From JAVBJV01 sp031555315 (GTDB lineage Bacteria > Pseudomonadota > Alphaproteobacteria > Acetobacterales > Acetobacteraceae), in the NCBI GenBank assembly GCA_031555315.1, contig JAVBUO010000005.1:310001-374000 (forward strand): 64,000 bases of DNA, given 5' to 3'. The first letter of the stretch is position 1. Each line of letters begins with the position of its first letter. Positions 26,918 to 37,002 of this stretch are shown piece by piece. The notes below the pieces were generated by a model. That model saw nothing but the letters and a program-made list of their open reading frames with translations, did not search any database and was not told where the DNA came from. The position numbers were made by a program, and so were the translations under genes.

Positions 26918-27307
26918 TCAGGCAACCTGCCGGGCAATACGGGCCAGCAGTGCCGTCGCCGTTCTGCGGCCATACGCGCCGAGCACCGGATAGACCGGAT
27001 CGGCGGCGAACGTCATCTGCGATGAATGTCCGTCTCCCTGGATATCCATCGCGACCAGGGTCGGAGCATTCAGAAGCGGACTGCGGACGACAAAATTCAA
27101 CTGGCACGGTGCATCGTAGTGCGCGATGGGGAACAGCCCCGCCTCTTCGGCCGTCCGTTCCGCCACGGATTGCAAATGCTGTGCCGTGACCGGGAAGCTG
27201 TGAATTGTGCCTGCGACATTGCGGGGCGGTGGGATTGGTAAACCGGCCGCGCCGTCTTCCGCACAGGCCGGAAAGATCAGGCCTGCCAGACGGGACAGCA
27301 TCCTCAT
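26918..27307 (-). CDS. Small probable lipoprotein, DUF1499-like
   Basis: 129 residues. A short hydrophobic N-terminus ends in LIFPAC, which could be a lipobox although the -3 position is not ideal. The body follows the DUF1499 layout: TIHSFPV at the start, LNFVVRSPLLNAPTLVAM in the middle and DPVYPVLGAYGRRTA near the end, but the match is weak. It is the middle gene of a tight leftward operon: it overlaps the DUF3253 gene by 4 bases and is followed 1 base later by the ABC transporter. Function unknown; a periplasmic partner of the transporter is possible. Confidence 0.6.
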   Translation of the reverse strand: MRMLSRLAGLIFPACAEDGAAGLPIPPPRNVAGTIHSFPVTAQHLQSVAERTAEEAGLFPIAHYDAPCQLNFVVRSPLLNAPTLVAMDIQGDGHSSQMTFAADPVYPVLGAYGRRTATALLARIARQVA

Positions 27308-27561
27308 GTCCGCAGGCGCAGACGGATGATGCCGCGCACCTCTTCGGCGGGCACCGGCCGGCCCTTGCGCAGAATGTCGATCTGCCCGGCGGCCTGCAGG
27401 CGCAGCGCCGCCCGGCGCACTGCGGACAGCAGCGGACGCCAGTCGGCATTCAACGCGCGCGCGATGTCGCCGGGTGCAATGAACTGTCCCGGTTCGCAGG
27501 CGGCTACCTGGCGCAGGATTTCGGTTTCGACGGCATTGTCCTTAAGGAGCGGGGTCTGCAT
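27304..27561 (-). CDS. DUF3253 winged-helix-like small protein
   Basis: 85 residues, full length for DUF3253. The pattern ILRQVAACEPGQFIAPGDIARAL, then WRPLLSAVRRAALRLQAAG and IDILRKGRPVPAEEVRG, is the family signature and looks like a small winged helix in which 'G.I...RKG.PV' is the wing. Function is not established; a nucleic-acid-binding role is inferred from the fold. First gene of the leftward operon with the DUF1499-like protein and the ABC transporter. Confidence 0.85.
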   Translation of the reverse strand: MQTPLLKDNAVETEILRQVAACEPGQFIAPGDIARALNADWRPLLSAVRRAALRLQAAGQIDILRKGRPVPAEEVRGIIRLRLRT

Positions 27562-27728
27562 GCGCGCAATCTAGACCGGCTGGCGTGCAGGCTCCAGTGG
27601 GGCGCCGGAACATTTCGCGCGATTGGCGATGGTGCAATGGAGAGGTTCGCCGAGGACATGGCGCGGGGGTGGACGGCGCATATATGCGGCGCAATGATGT
27701 GCGCTCCGTTCAATATCGCAGAGACACC

Positions 27729-28898
27729 ATGCCCGTTCGCAACAGCATCGCCGCGTTTGCCCAAGATATGACCGCTTGGCGGCAGGATTTGCACATGCAT
27801 CCGGAGCTCGGGATGCAGGAAACCCGTACCAGCGCCACGGTGGCGCGCCTGCTGGAAAGCTGGGGGGTCGAGGTGACACGCGGTCTTGCGGGCACCGGCA
27901 TCATCGGCACGCTGCGTAACGGCACCAGCAAACGTGCGATCGGGATCCGCGCCGATATGGACGCCCTGCCGATGACCGAGGCGAACGGTTTTGCGCATAA
28001 ATCCACTCATGCCGGCATCATGCACGCGTGCGGGCACGATGGGCATACCACGATGCTGCTGGGCGCGGCGAAGTATCTGGCCGAGACGAAGAATTTCGAC
28101 GGCACCGTGCATTTCATCTTCCAGCCCGATGAAGAAGGCGATGGTGGCGGCAAGCTGATGGTCGAGCAGGGACTGTTCGACCGTTTCCCGTGCGATTTCG
28201 TTTACGCGATACACACCGACCCGTTACAGCCGTTGGGGCAGGTCTCGGTGGTGGCCGGGCCGATCAACGCGGCGGCGGACCGGATCGACATCTATATCAC
28301 CGGTAAAGGCGGCCATGCGGCGCGTCCGCATATCGCGATCGACCCGATTCTGGTCGGTGCGCATATCGTCATCGCGGTGCAGTCGATCGTCGCGCGCCGG
28401 GTGGACCCGCTGGAAAGCGCGGTGATCTCGTTGTGTCAGTTCCATGCGGGCACGGTGCGCAACGTGATCCCGGAAGAAGCGCATATCGGCGGCACCATCC
28501 GCACGTTAAAGCCGCATGTGCGTGAACAGATGGCGAAGCTGCTGCCCGATATCGTGCGCGCCACGGCCGAGGCGCACGGCGCCAGCGTGCGTATCGAATA
28601 CGGGCGCGGCTATCCGCCCGTCATCAATGCGGACAGTGCAGCGGACAAGGCAGCACAGGCAGCGGCGCAGGTGCTGGGCACCGATCACGTGATCCGTCAG
28701 CGCCCGCCCAGCATGGGGGCCGAGGACTTCAGCTACATGGCCGAAAAAGTGCCGGGCTGCATGATTCGCCTCGGGCAGGCAGGAGCGGACAAGGGCGGCG
28801 TGCCCGTGCATCACCCGAATTTCGATTTCAATGACGATGCGTTGCCGATCGGTGCGTCGATCTGGGCGACGCTGGTCGAACAGGAACTTGCTCGCTGA
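27729..28898 (+). CDS. M20 family metallopeptidase (amidohydrolase/hippuricase type)
   Basis: 389 residues from the ATG at 27729, which gives the family start MPVRNSIAAFAQDMTAWR; the longer in-frame extension is not conserved in character. Metal-site motifs: HACGHDGHTTMLLG near 99 (Cys, His) and FQPDEEGDGGGK near 132 (Glu), with the dimerisation domain at about 185-300 and GAEDFSYM near 339. Members hydrolyse N-acyl amino acids or amidated auxin-like compounds in the cytoplasm. It probably forms a unit with the glutathione transferase gene 16 bases downstream. Confidence 0.92.
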   Translation: MPVRNSIAAFAQDMTAWRQDLHMHPELGMQETRTSATVARLLESWGVEVTRGLAGTGIIGTLRNGTSKRAIGIRADMDALPMTEANGFAHKSTHAGIMHACGHDGHTTMLLGAAKYLAETKNFDGTVHFIFQPDEEGDGGGKLMVEQGLFDRFPCDFVYAIHTDPLQPLGQVSVVAGPINAAADRIDIYITGKGGHAARPHIAIDPILVGAHIVIAVQSIVARRVDPLESAVISLCQFHAGTVRNVIPEEAHIGGTIRTLKPHVREQMAKLLPDIVRATAEAHGASVRIEYGRGYPPVINADSAADKAAQAAAQVLGTDHVIRQRPPSMGAEDFSYMAEKVPGCMIRLGQAGADKGGVPVHHPNFDFNDDALPIGASIWATLVEQELAR

Positions 28899-28914
28899 AC
28901 CACAGGAGGCTTTC

Positions 28915-29610
28915 ATGATCGAAGTCTGGACCTGGCCGACGCCGAACGGCCATAAAGTGCATATCGCACTCGAGGAACTCGGCCTGCCGTACAAGGTGGT
29001 ACCGGTGAATATCGGCGCGGGCGATCAGTTCAAGCCGGAATTCCTGGCGATCACGCCGAACAATCGCATTCCCGCGATCATCGACCCGGACGGTCCGGGT
29101 GGGCGCGAATTGCGCCTGTTCGAGTCCGGCGCGATTCTGATCTATCTGGCGGAAAAAACCGGCAAGCTGCTGCCGAAAGATCCTGCGGCGCGTTATACGG
29201 CGCTGCAGTGGTTGATGTTCCAGATGGGCGGGGTGGGGCCGATGTTCGGGCAGTTCAATCACTTCAATGCTTACGCGCCCGAGAAGATTCCCTACGCGAT
29301 CGAACGCTATACGAACGAGGTGAAGCGTCTGCACAGCGTGCTGGAAAAACGCCTGAGCCAGAGCACCTACCTTGCGGGCGATGAATACAGCGTCGCCGAT
29401 ATCGCAACCTTCCCATGGGTGCGTTCGCCCGAGCGCCGCAACATCGACCTGGCGGATTATCCGTCGGTGAAGCGCTGGCACGACACCATCGCCGCGCGCC
29501 CCGCCGTGCAGCGCGGGGTCGAGGTATTGTCGGAAAACCAGCGCAAAGGCCCGATCACCGACGCCGAACGCGAAAACATGTTCGGCAAGACGCAGTTCGT
29601 CAAACGCTGA
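28915..29610 (+). CDS. Glutathione S-transferase family protein (YfcG/Ure2-like)
   Basis: 231 residues from the ATG at 28915, chosen because of a strong AGGAGG site 6 bases upstream. The thioredoxin-like N-domain starts IEVWTWPTPNGHKVHIALEE, with the glutathione-contact segments NNRIPAIID near 52 and LFESGAILIYLAE near 66. The helical C-domain runs from about 90 and includes AGDEYSVADIATFPW near 150, the N-capping motif of the family. Ure2/YfcG-type members act as disulfide reductases of glutathione. A bidirectional terminator follows. Confidence 0.93.
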   Translation: MIEVWTWPTPNGHKVHIALEELGLPYKVVPVNIGAGDQFKPEFLAITPNNRIPAIIDPDGPGGRELRLFESGAILIYLAEKTGKLLPKDPAARYTALQWLMFQMGGVGPMFGQFNHFNAYAPEKIPYAIERYTNEVKRLHSVLEKRLSQSTYLAGDEYSVADIATFPWVRSPERRNIDLADYPSVKRWHDTIAARPAVQRGVEVLSENQRKGPITDAERENMFGKTQFVKR

Positions 29611-29614
29611 ATCG

Positions 29615-29649
29615 AAAAGGCCGTTTCAGGAATGCTGAAACGGCCTTTT
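29615..29649. terminator. Bidirectional intrinsic terminator between GST gene and prfC
   Basis: A perfect 15-bp stem (29615-29629 with 29635-29649) around the loop GAATG. The outer AAAA/TTTT ends give a T-run on both strands, so it can end both the rightward GST transcript and the leftward prfC transcript. Confidence 0.92.
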
Positions 29650-29651
29650 CT

Positions 29652-31250
29652 TCAGGATGCTTTGACTCCGTGCTGTTCGCGCACGGCATGGAATTTCAGC
29701 TTCGGCCATTCTTCCTCGGCCCGGCGGCGGCGCCAGTCGGACGAGAACAGGGCGACGGGTGCGTCGTCGTGGTCCTCGGCCGAATCGCCGCGGTGGGTGC
29801 GGCGGAAGCGTTCGATCTCGTCCTTGTCCTCGCTGCTGATCCAGCGCACCAGTTCCCATGGCGTCGCCTCGAAGCTGACCGGTACGCCGTATTCGATGCG
29901 CAGGCGGCTGGCCAGCACGTCGAGCTGCAACTGCCCGACCACACCGATCACCGGTTGCGACCCGTCGATCGGGCGCAGCAACTGCACCACGCCTTCCTCG
30001 GCCAGCTGTTCCATCGCGGTGCGCAGTTTTTTCGCCAGCATCGGATCGTTCAGGCGGATGCGGCGCAGAATTTCGGGGGCGAAGCTCGGCACGCCGTGGA
30101 AGTTGATGTCCTCGCCCTCGGTCAGCGTATCACCAATGCGCAGTGTGCCATGATTGGCGATGCCGACCACGTCGCCGGGCCAGGCGTCTTCCGCCACTTG
30201 CCGGTCCTGCGCGAAGAAGAACAGCGGCGCATTCACGGGCACGGATTTTCCGGTGCGCACCTGCTTCAGGCGCATTCCCTTCACCAGCCGCCCCGAACAT
30301 ACACGCAGGAACGCCACGCGGTCGCGGTGGTTGGGGTCCATGTTGGCCTGCACCTTGAACACGAAACCCGCCAGCTTGTCCTCGTCCGGCGCGACAAGCC
30401 GCGTATCGGCCTGACGTGCCCCCGGCGGCGGCGCGAATTTTGCCAACCCGTCCAACAGGTGCGACACGCCGAAATCGCGCAGCGCGCTGCCGAAGAACAC
30501 CGGCGTCAGATGGCCTTCCAGAAACTTGGTCAGATCGAATTCCGGACACGCGCCGCCCGCCAGCGCAGCACCTTCGCGCAGGGCGGCCAGACGGTCGGCG
30601 GGGATCAGCGCGTCGAGCTGCGGATCGTCCAGCCCGGTGACTGGCACGTGTTCCTTGCCCTCGGCTACCAGCCGCAGGGCCGGGTTCAGCAGGTCGTAGG
30701 TGCCGATGAAGTCGCGTCCCTGACCGATCGGCCAGGCGGCGGGTGAAGCGTCGAGCGCCAGCGTGCTCTCGATCTCCTCGATCAGCTCGAACGGATCGCG
30801 GCTTTCGCGGTCCATCTTGTTGATGAAGGTGATGATCGGGATATCGCGCAGGCGGCAGACCTCGAACAGTTTACGGGTCTGGCTTTCGATCCCCTTGGCG
30901 GCGTCGAGCACCATCACCGCCGCGTCGACCGCGGTCAGCGTGCGATAGGTGTCTTCCGAGAAGTCTTCATGGCCTGGCGTGTCGAGCAGGTTGAACACCA
31001 GCCCGTCGCGTTCGAACGTCATCACCGAGGTGGCGACCGAAATGCCGCGGTCCTGTTCGATCTTCATCCAGTCCGAGCGTGTCCGCCGCCCTTCGCCCTT
31101 GGCGCGCACGGCCCCGGCCAGCTGGATGGCGCCGCCTTTCAGCAGCAGTTTTTCGGTCAGCGTGGTCTTGCCGGCGTCCGGATGGGCGATGATCGCGAAG
31201 CTGCGCCGGCGCGCGGCTTCCACGGCGGTGGGGGAGCGTGTATCGGTCAT
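29652..31250 (-). CDS. prfC: Peptide chain release factor 3
   Basis: 532 residues, full length. The GTPase domain has P-loop AHPDAGKTTLTEKLL near 22, switch region DWMKIEQDRGISVATSVMTF near 61, G3 DTPGHEDFSEDT near 92 and G4 FINKMDRESRDPF near 146. Domain II and the RF3-specific C-terminal domain (FEATPWELVRWI near 478) complete the protein. RF3 recycles RF1/RF2 from the ribosome after termination, using GTP. Single-gene unit; the 56 bases between its start and the divergent stomatin fragment hold its promoter. Confidence 0.96.
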   Translation of the reverse strand: MTDTRSPTAVEAARRRSFAIIAHPDAGKTTLTEKLLLKGGAIQLAGAVRAKGEGRRTRSDWMKIEQDRGISVATSVMTFERDGLVFNLLDTPGHEDFSEDTYRTLTAVDAAVMVLDAAKGIESQTRKLFEVCRLRDIPIITFINKMDRESRDPFELIEEIESTLALDASPAAWPIGQGRDFIGTYDLLNPALRLVAEGKEHVPVTGLDDPQLDALIPADRLAALREGAALAGGACPEFDLTKFLEGHLTPVFFGSALRDFGVSHLLDGLAKFAPPPGARQADTRLVAPDEDKLAGFVFKVQANMDPNHRDRVAFLRVCSGRLVKGMRLKQVRTGKSVPVNAPLFFFAQDRQVAEDAWPGDVVGIANHGTLRIGDTLTEGEDINFHGVPSFAPEILRRIRLNDPMLAKKLRTAMEQLAEEGVVQLLRPIDGSQPVIGVVGQLQLDVLASRLRIEYGVPVSFEATPWELVRWISSEDKDEIERFRRTHRGDSAEDHDDAPVALFSSDWRRRRAEEEWPKLKFHAVREQHGVKAS

Positions 31251-31306
31251 GACGGCGTGGGGTAGGGCCGGCGGGTGCGTCAGGCAAGTCCTATTCTACA
31301 AGTCCG

Positions 31307-31633
31307 GTGTTCCCCATCGTCGTTCCGAAAACCACGAGCACTGTAATTGTTGTTGTTTTTCTGGGCATTATCGCCGTTCTGGGGTTCGGCCTGATAATCG
31401 CCTGTATTCGTGTCGTGCCCACGAACGAGATATGGACGGTGGAACGTCCCGGTCGTTCCTTCAAGGAATTACGTCCGGAGATGCATTTGCTCCGGAAGTT
31501 CGATACGCACGAGGTGGCGCCGAGTATTCCGGAACGGACGGCCGTCACACGCGGCAACGTTCCGGTTACCGTGACCGGGAGCGTGTATTACTGCGTGCGC
31601 GAGGGCGCCAATGATGCCCTGCTGGTGTTCTGA
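31307..31633 (+). pseudogene. Truncated SPFH/stomatin-like paralog
   Basis: 108 codons from a GTG with no clear ribosome site. A membrane helix (about 11-33) is followed by NEIWTVERPGRSFKELRPEM, IPERTAVTRGNVPVTVTGSVYY and then an early stop. This parallels the first third of the full-length stomatin-like gene 170 bases downstream (QGEVWTVERFGKF, IPEQTVITRDNASVTVDGIVYY). The rest of the SPFH domain and the coiled coil are missing. It looks like a decayed tandem duplicate; a functional short membrane protein is possible but less likely. Confidence 0.6.
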
Positions 31634-31803
31634 GGGTGAGTGTCAAAGGCGTGGAAATACGTGCCGTTGCGTTATGATCGACTGGCCGACGCAGGTTTTA
31701 TCGCATTCAAAGCTCCCTTTTCGGTTTTGTTGTTTTTATATTTTTGGTAATTTGCCGCGCCCCGTGTAAAAAACGGGGATAACAAACAGGCTTGGGACAG
31801 GTC

Positions 31804-32793
31804 ATGGATATTTCACTGGGAACGGTCATTCTGATCGTTGTTTTCTTTCTCGCGGTATTGACGGTCGCCAAGGGCGTGCGGCAGGTGCCGCAGGGCGAGG
31901 TGTGGACGGTCGAACGTTTCGGCAAGTTCACCCAGATGCTGCAGCCGGGGCTGAATTTCATCGTCCCGTATATCGATACCATCGGCCGGCGCATCAACGT
32001 GCAGGAAGTCGTGCTCGACATTCCGGAACAGACGGTGATCACCCGCGACAACGCCTCGGTCACTGTGGACGGGATCGTGTATTATCGCGTGATGGACCCG
32101 GCCAAGGCCGCGTATCAGGTGCAGAACCTGACCAATGCGCTGACCGCTCTGTCGATGACGAATATCCGTGCTGTGATCGGTGAAATGGATCTCGACGGTA
32201 CATTGTCCGGCCGCGAGCGGATCAACTCCTCGCTGCTGAATATTCTGGACGGGGCGACCGATCCGTGGGGCGTGAAGGTCAGCCGCGTCGAGATTCGCAA
32301 GATCGAACCGCCCGAAAACCTGATCCGGGCGATGAACCTGCAGATGACCGCCGAGCGTGAACGCCGCGCCACGGTGGCGAAGGCCGAGGGCGAGCGCGAA
32401 GCTGCGGTGAAGCGCGCCGAAGGCGCGAAGCAGGCGCAGATTCTAGAGGCCGAGGGCCGCCAGGAAGCCGCGCAGCGCGATGCGCAGGCGCGCGAACGCC
32501 TGGCCGAAGCGGAAGCCAACGCCACCCGCGCGGTGGGCGATGCCGCCGCGCAAACCGGGCCGGAAGCGCTGCGCTACTTCATCAGCGACAAATACGTGAA
32601 AGCATTTGAGTCGCTGGCGAAAAGTCCGAACCAGAAACTGGTGATCGTGCCGATGGAAAGCGGTGCGCTGGCCGGTGGTATCACGCAGGCGCTGGAACTG
32701 ATGCGTGGCGTTCCGGATGGCGCGGCATCGGCGCGCGGTATACCGGCGGGCAGGCCGCCGGCCGGCGGCGCCGGGCCGTGGCAGAAGGGATGA
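31804..32793 (+). CDS. qmcA: SPFH/stomatin-like membrane scaffold protein (QmcA type)
   Basis: 329 residues from the ATG at 31804; a TTG 12 bases upstream is the alternative. One N-terminal membrane helix (about 5-25) is followed by the SPFH domain (VPQGEVWTVERFGKFTQ near 30, to about 200) and an Ala/Glu/Arg-rich coiled coil (about 180-255, KAEGEREAAVKRAEGAKQAQ). Such proteins form large oligomers in the cytoplasmic membrane and are linked to FtsH protease control or membrane microdomains. The NfeD gene follows 4 bases after the stop, the usual partnership. Confidence 0.93.
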   Translation: MDISLGTVILIVVFFLAVLTVAKGVRQVPQGEVWTVERFGKFTQMLQPGLNFIVPYIDTIGRRINVQEVVLDIPEQTVITRDNASVTVDGIVYYRVMDPAKAAYQVQNLTNALTALSMTNIRAVIGEMDLDGTLSGRERINSSLLNILDGATDPWGVKVSRVEIRKIEPPENLIRAMNLQMTAERERRATVAKAEGEREAAVKRAEGAKQAQILEAEGRQEAAQRDAQARERLAEAEANATRAVGDAAAQTGPEALRYFISDKYVKAFESLAKSPNQKLVIVPMESGALAGGITQALELMRGVPDGAASARGIPAGRPPAGGAGPWQKG

Positions 32794-32797
32794 GGTC

Positions 32798-33226
32798 ATG
32801 GTCTGGGAAGAAGGGCTGATATGGGTTCTGGTCGGCCTCGTGCTGTTGGTGGCCGAGATTCTGATCCCCGGCGTTTTCCTGCTCTGGATCGGGTTGGCGG
32901 CGCTCGCTACCGGGCTGATCGACATGCTCATCCCGCTCGGTTTCGGGGCCAAGGTGTCGGTGTTCGTGGTGCTTCTGGCTGCCGGAATCTCGCTGGCTCT
33001 GCGGTTGCGCAAACGTCATCGCGACGTGGCAACGTCGTCCGTCAACGCACCGCAGGACGGGCTGGTGGGACGGATCGGTACGCTGATCAGCATAAACCCG
33101 ACCGGCGCGCGCGTGCGTGTGGGCGACAGCGACTGGCAGGCCCGGGTGGATGGTGACCTGACGGTCGGTGCGGCCGTGCGGATCGAGGATGTAGACGGCA
33201 CGACTTTGATTGTTCGCCCAGTCTGA
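32798..33226 (+). CDS. NfeD-like membrane protein (YbbJ type)
   Basis: 142 residues from the ATG at 32798, chosen because it follows the stomatin stop by 4 bases and opens directly into the first membrane helix (LIWVLVGLVLLVAEIL). Three membrane segments cover about residues 5-70, then the C-terminal NfeD OB-fold domain begins with GLVGRIGTLISINPTG and ends TTLIVRPV. It is the short form without the N-terminal ClpP-like protease. It works with the adjacent SPFH protein. A strong terminator lies 19 bases after the stop. Confidence 0.92.
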   Translation: MVWEEGLIWVLVGLVLLVAEILIPGVFLLWIGLAALATGLIDMLIPLGFGAKVSVFVVLLAAGISLALRLRKRHRDVATSSVNAPQDGLVGRIGTLISINPTGARVRVGDSDWQARVDGDLTVGAAVRIEDVDGTTLIVRPV

Positions 33227-33244
33227 TACGATCGGCGGACACAA

Positions 33245-33278
33245 AAAACGCGGCGCCCGGAGATGGGCGCCGCGTTTT
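33245..33278. terminator. Intrinsic terminator after nfeD
   Basis: A perfect 14-bp stem AAAACGCGGCGCCC (33245-33258) with its complement at 33265-33278, loop GGAGAT, and TTTTCTTT on the exit side. Confidence 0.93.
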
Positions 33279-33289
33279 CTTTATGCGGC

Positions 33290-33394
33290 GGCTAGAGCAT
33301 TTCCCGTTTACTCTGGTTCACGGGAAATGCTCTCGGTCTTTGTCTGCCGAGCATCTTCACGTGACCGGGTGATCCCACCCGATCACGATCTGCT

Positions 33395-33400
<6 letters not shown>
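33290..33400. repeat. Composite palindromic intergenic element, 111 bp, supplying the lldP stop codon
   Basis: The element is bounded by exact 10-bp inverted ends GGCTAGAGCA (33290-33299) and TGCTCTAGCC (33391-33400). Inside are two hairpins. The first pairs GAGCATTTCCCGT with its exact complement. The second is GAGCA...TGCTC around the palindrome ACCGGGTGATCCCACCCG. The last codon and TAG stop of the leftward lactate permease gene lie inside the right end. A 29-base core of hairpin 2 recurs at 37003-37040 in opposite orientation, and a diverged relative lies at 47065-47109. Confidence 0.8.
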
Positions 33401-35056
<1,656 letters not shown>

Positions 35057-35196
35057 TGCCCCGAAACCTCCCTTGGACGTTAGTTATTTGTGGTATCAAG
35101 GTAGTATCAAACGGTATTTAAGGGGCAGTTTTTAAAATTGAAAAGCGCCTTTGTTTGGGGGTTGAATAATGCAGTGCCGGAGGCATCTTAAATAGA

Positions 35197-35454
35197 ATGG
35201 AAGATCTGCGGAAAAATCAGGATAAACATATTGTTATCGACATGACGCTGGATGGCGACTTCAGGGAAGCCCCGCGGCCGACTCTGGCCCAGCGGATCGG
35301 CCGTGTGGCGATTGCCGTCACCGTGCTGGCTGTGCTGGTGGCGCTGGTCGGGTTCGTCGTGTTCGCCATGGCGATTGCCATTCCCGTTGCGATCGGCGCA
35401 GGCGTGATCGCCTGGCTGGCATTGCAGTGGCAAAGATGGAAATCGCGATCGTAG
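35197..35454 (+). CDS. Small membrane protein of unknown function
   Basis: 85 residues. A polar N-terminus (MEDLRKNQDKHIVIDMTLDG) is followed by a hydrophobic hairpin of two helices (about 35-57 and 59-76) and a basic tail (WQRWKSRS). I do not recognise a family. A GGAGGC sequence lies about 12 bases before the ATG, a little far. It is followed 9 bases later by a lipoprotein gene on the same strand and both probably share a promoter in the 140-base gap after the divergent lldP gene. Confidence 0.7.
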   Translation: MEDLRKNQDKHIVIDMTLDGDFREAPRPTLAQRIGRVAIAVTVLAVLVALVGFVVFAMAIAIPVAIGAGVIAWLALQWQRWKSRS

Positions 35455-35463
35455 GAAAACATC

Positions 35464-36030
35464 ATGTCGAGGAAGCTCGGTCTGCAGGCGGCGATGCTGT
35501 GCGTGGTGGCCGGGGTAGGGGGGTGCGGCGTCGGGGTCAGCACGCTGTCGGCCAATCTGACCGCAACGGGCAATCCGGCAGTCGACGTCGGGCATCTTGG
35601 TAAAACGGCCGTCATCACGGGGATTGAACTGCCTTCGCAAGGACTGTTCGGGCTGAGCGGTCCGGCCCGAGGCACGGAAACCCTCTATCGGCAGGCGCTG
35701 ACTGCCGAGCTGCAACGGCATGGGTACCGGCTGACGGAAAATCAGGCGCAGGCCGATCTGTTTGTGCATCTGCGGGTCAGCGAAAACCGGGCCGAGCGTG
35801 CGTACTGGACCGGGCTGTACGCGCTTGACATGTTCCGTTATGCGCCGGGCAGGGCGCAGACCGAAAGCAGCAGGATCGCCGTGTTTTCATCGCGTGTTTC
35901 GGTGGGATACGTGCCGAACGTCTGCACCTCGGCCCCGCGTGTGGCGGCGCGGTCGATTGGCCTGCTGTTCGAGTCTTTCCCGCAAGGTGGATCGCGCGAG
36001 ACGACGATCGACATGCGGCCGGGGTGCTGA
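35464..36030 (+). CDS. Lipoprotein of unknown function, possibly DUF4136-like
   Basis: 188 residues. The signal MSRKLGLQAAMLCVVAGVGGC ends in a lipobox with Cys21; Gly follows, so outer-membrane sorting is expected. The mature part contains GTETLYRQALTAELQRHGYRL followed by QAQADLFVHLRVSENRAER, a pattern of lipoproteins that assemble a small alpha/beta periplasmic domain (DUF4136 and relatives). Only the lipoprotein nature is certain. The gene ends 6 bases before a bidirectional terminator shared with the convergent secreted-protein gene. Confidence 0.72.
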   Translation: MSRKLGLQAAMLCVVAGVGGCGVGVSTLSANLTATGNPAVDVGHLGKTAVITGIELPSQGLFGLSGPARGTETLYRQALTAELQRHGYRLTENQAQADLFVHLRVSENRAERAYWTGLYALDMFRYAPGRAQTESSRIAVFSSRVSVGYVPNVCTSAPRVAARSIGLLFESFPQGGSRETTIDMRPGC

Positions 36031-36036
36031 AACGAA

Positions 36037-36060
36037 AAGAGGGCCGGAAAGGGCCCTCTT
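36037..36060. terminator. Bidirectional terminator, copy 1 of a threefold repeated hairpin
   Basis: Arms AAGAGGGCC (36037-36045) and GGCCCTCTT (36052-36060) with A-rich and T-rich flanks. The same hairpin sequence recurs at 36949-36977 and 37601-37625, each just downstream of one member of the secreted-domain gene family. Confidence 0.85.
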
Positions 36061-36088
36061 CTTGCAGAATATGTAACGCTGGTGGAGA

Positions 36089-36709
36089 TCAACGCCAACT
36101 CAGAGAGCGTCGGCTGCAGGTTTCCACATTGCGCATTTCGCGCGACTGACCGTTATTATAGACGACGCGCACGTCGACGTGACAGCCGCCGCTGCCGGGC
36201 AGGGCGACCCAGGTGTTCTGGCCCGGCTGAAGAACGTACTGCCCCAGACGATCCGAACCCCAAGTGCTCTGGCGCGACGACGACACGTAGAGTTCGCGGA
36301 TCGTGGATCTGCCGTTGTTGACGAACGAGAAAGACGGGTCGCCGCCGCCACCGCTGCGGACATTGGCGCCTGTGCTGCCGCCTCTGTAACTGCCGCCGCC
36401 AAAGGCGACAGTGTTGATGTTGCAGGCATTCAGATTGCGGCGTTCATCGGCCCGCCCGCCGGAATAAACGACGCGAATGTCCAGTACGCAGTCACGGAAC
36501 CTCGGCTCGACGCGAATGCGGTTACCGGCGGGTAAAACCGAGCGACCGAGGATGTCGCCTCCCCACGATGATTCGCGTGCCGACGACACATAAACTTGTT
36601 CGATGGTCTGGCCGCTGTTATTGACAAGCCAGAAACGATTTTGCGCGGCGGCGTCCGAGCCATGCATGAACAGCAGGCACGCGATCAAAAAAACTGAGAT
36701 ACGAGCCAT
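36089..36709 (-). CDS. Secreted protein with two copies of a YVSS-WGxDxLG domain
   Basis: 206 residues. Signal peptide 1-22 (MARISVFLIACLLFMHGSDA). Two homologous domains of about 75 residues follow: domain 1 (about 25-103: NNSGQTIEQVYVSS, SSWGGDILG, CVLDIRVVYSGG, LNACN) and domain 2 (about 126-206: NNGRSTIRELYVSS, STWGSDRLG, CHVDVRVVYNNG, VETCSR), joined by a Gly-rich linker. Each domain keeps two Cys, probably a disulfide, so the product is likely periplasmic or extracellular. Two single-domain paralogs lie upstream. I know no established function for the domain. Confidence 0.8.
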   Translation of the reverse strand: MARISVFLIACLLFMHGSDAAAQNRFWLVNNSGQTIEQVYVSSARESSWGGDILGRSVLPAGNRIRVEPRFRDCVLDIRVVYSGGRADERRNLNACNINTVAFGGGSYRGGSTGANVRSGGGGDPSFSFVNNGRSTIRELYVSSSRQSTWGSDRLGQYVLQPGQNTWVALPGSGGCHVDVRVVYNNGQSREMRNVETCSRRSLSWR

Positions 36710-36775
36710 TCTTGGATATTCCTTCGTATTATCAAAGTCAGATCACCTGTGATCAGGATAATTTTATCGAAGAAC

Positions 36776-36835
36776 AATCAACTTTGAGGAATGCTACAGC
36801 GAAAATCGAATTATGGGAACACGGTAATATAAAAC
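36776..36835 (-). repeat. Conserved upstream block, copy 1
   Basis: About 60 bases, AT-rich, aligning by eye with 37407-37464 (shared AATCAACT, AGGAAT, TACAG and GGTAAT blocks) and with 38045-38086. Each copy lies 45-75 bases before a paralogous gene, so the duplication unit included a probable promoter. The rest of the 326-base gap (36710-37035) holds a terminator at 36949, a palindrome at 37003 and otherwise nothing I can identify. Confidence 0.6.
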
Positions 36836-36948
36836 ACGCAGGAGGCGAGGCGGGAGCGAAGCCGGGGGCGGGCATGGATACGGCGCAATGAATGAGATGT
36901 ACCGTCGAGGGGATATCCACACTTCGGTTCTGAGGAAGCAGATGAAAT

Positions 36949-36977
36949 AAAAAGAGGGCCGGGAAGGCCCTCTTTTT
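36949..36977 (-). terminator. Intrinsic terminator, copy 2 of the repeated hairpin
   Basis: Twelve-base arms AAAAAGAGGGCC (36949-36960) and GGCCCTCTTTTT (36966-36977) with loop GGGAA. It lies 60 bases downstream of the gene at 37036-37362. Confidence 0.88.
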
Positions 36978-37002
36978 GTGAAGCATGCGCTTCTGGTGTG
37001 GA

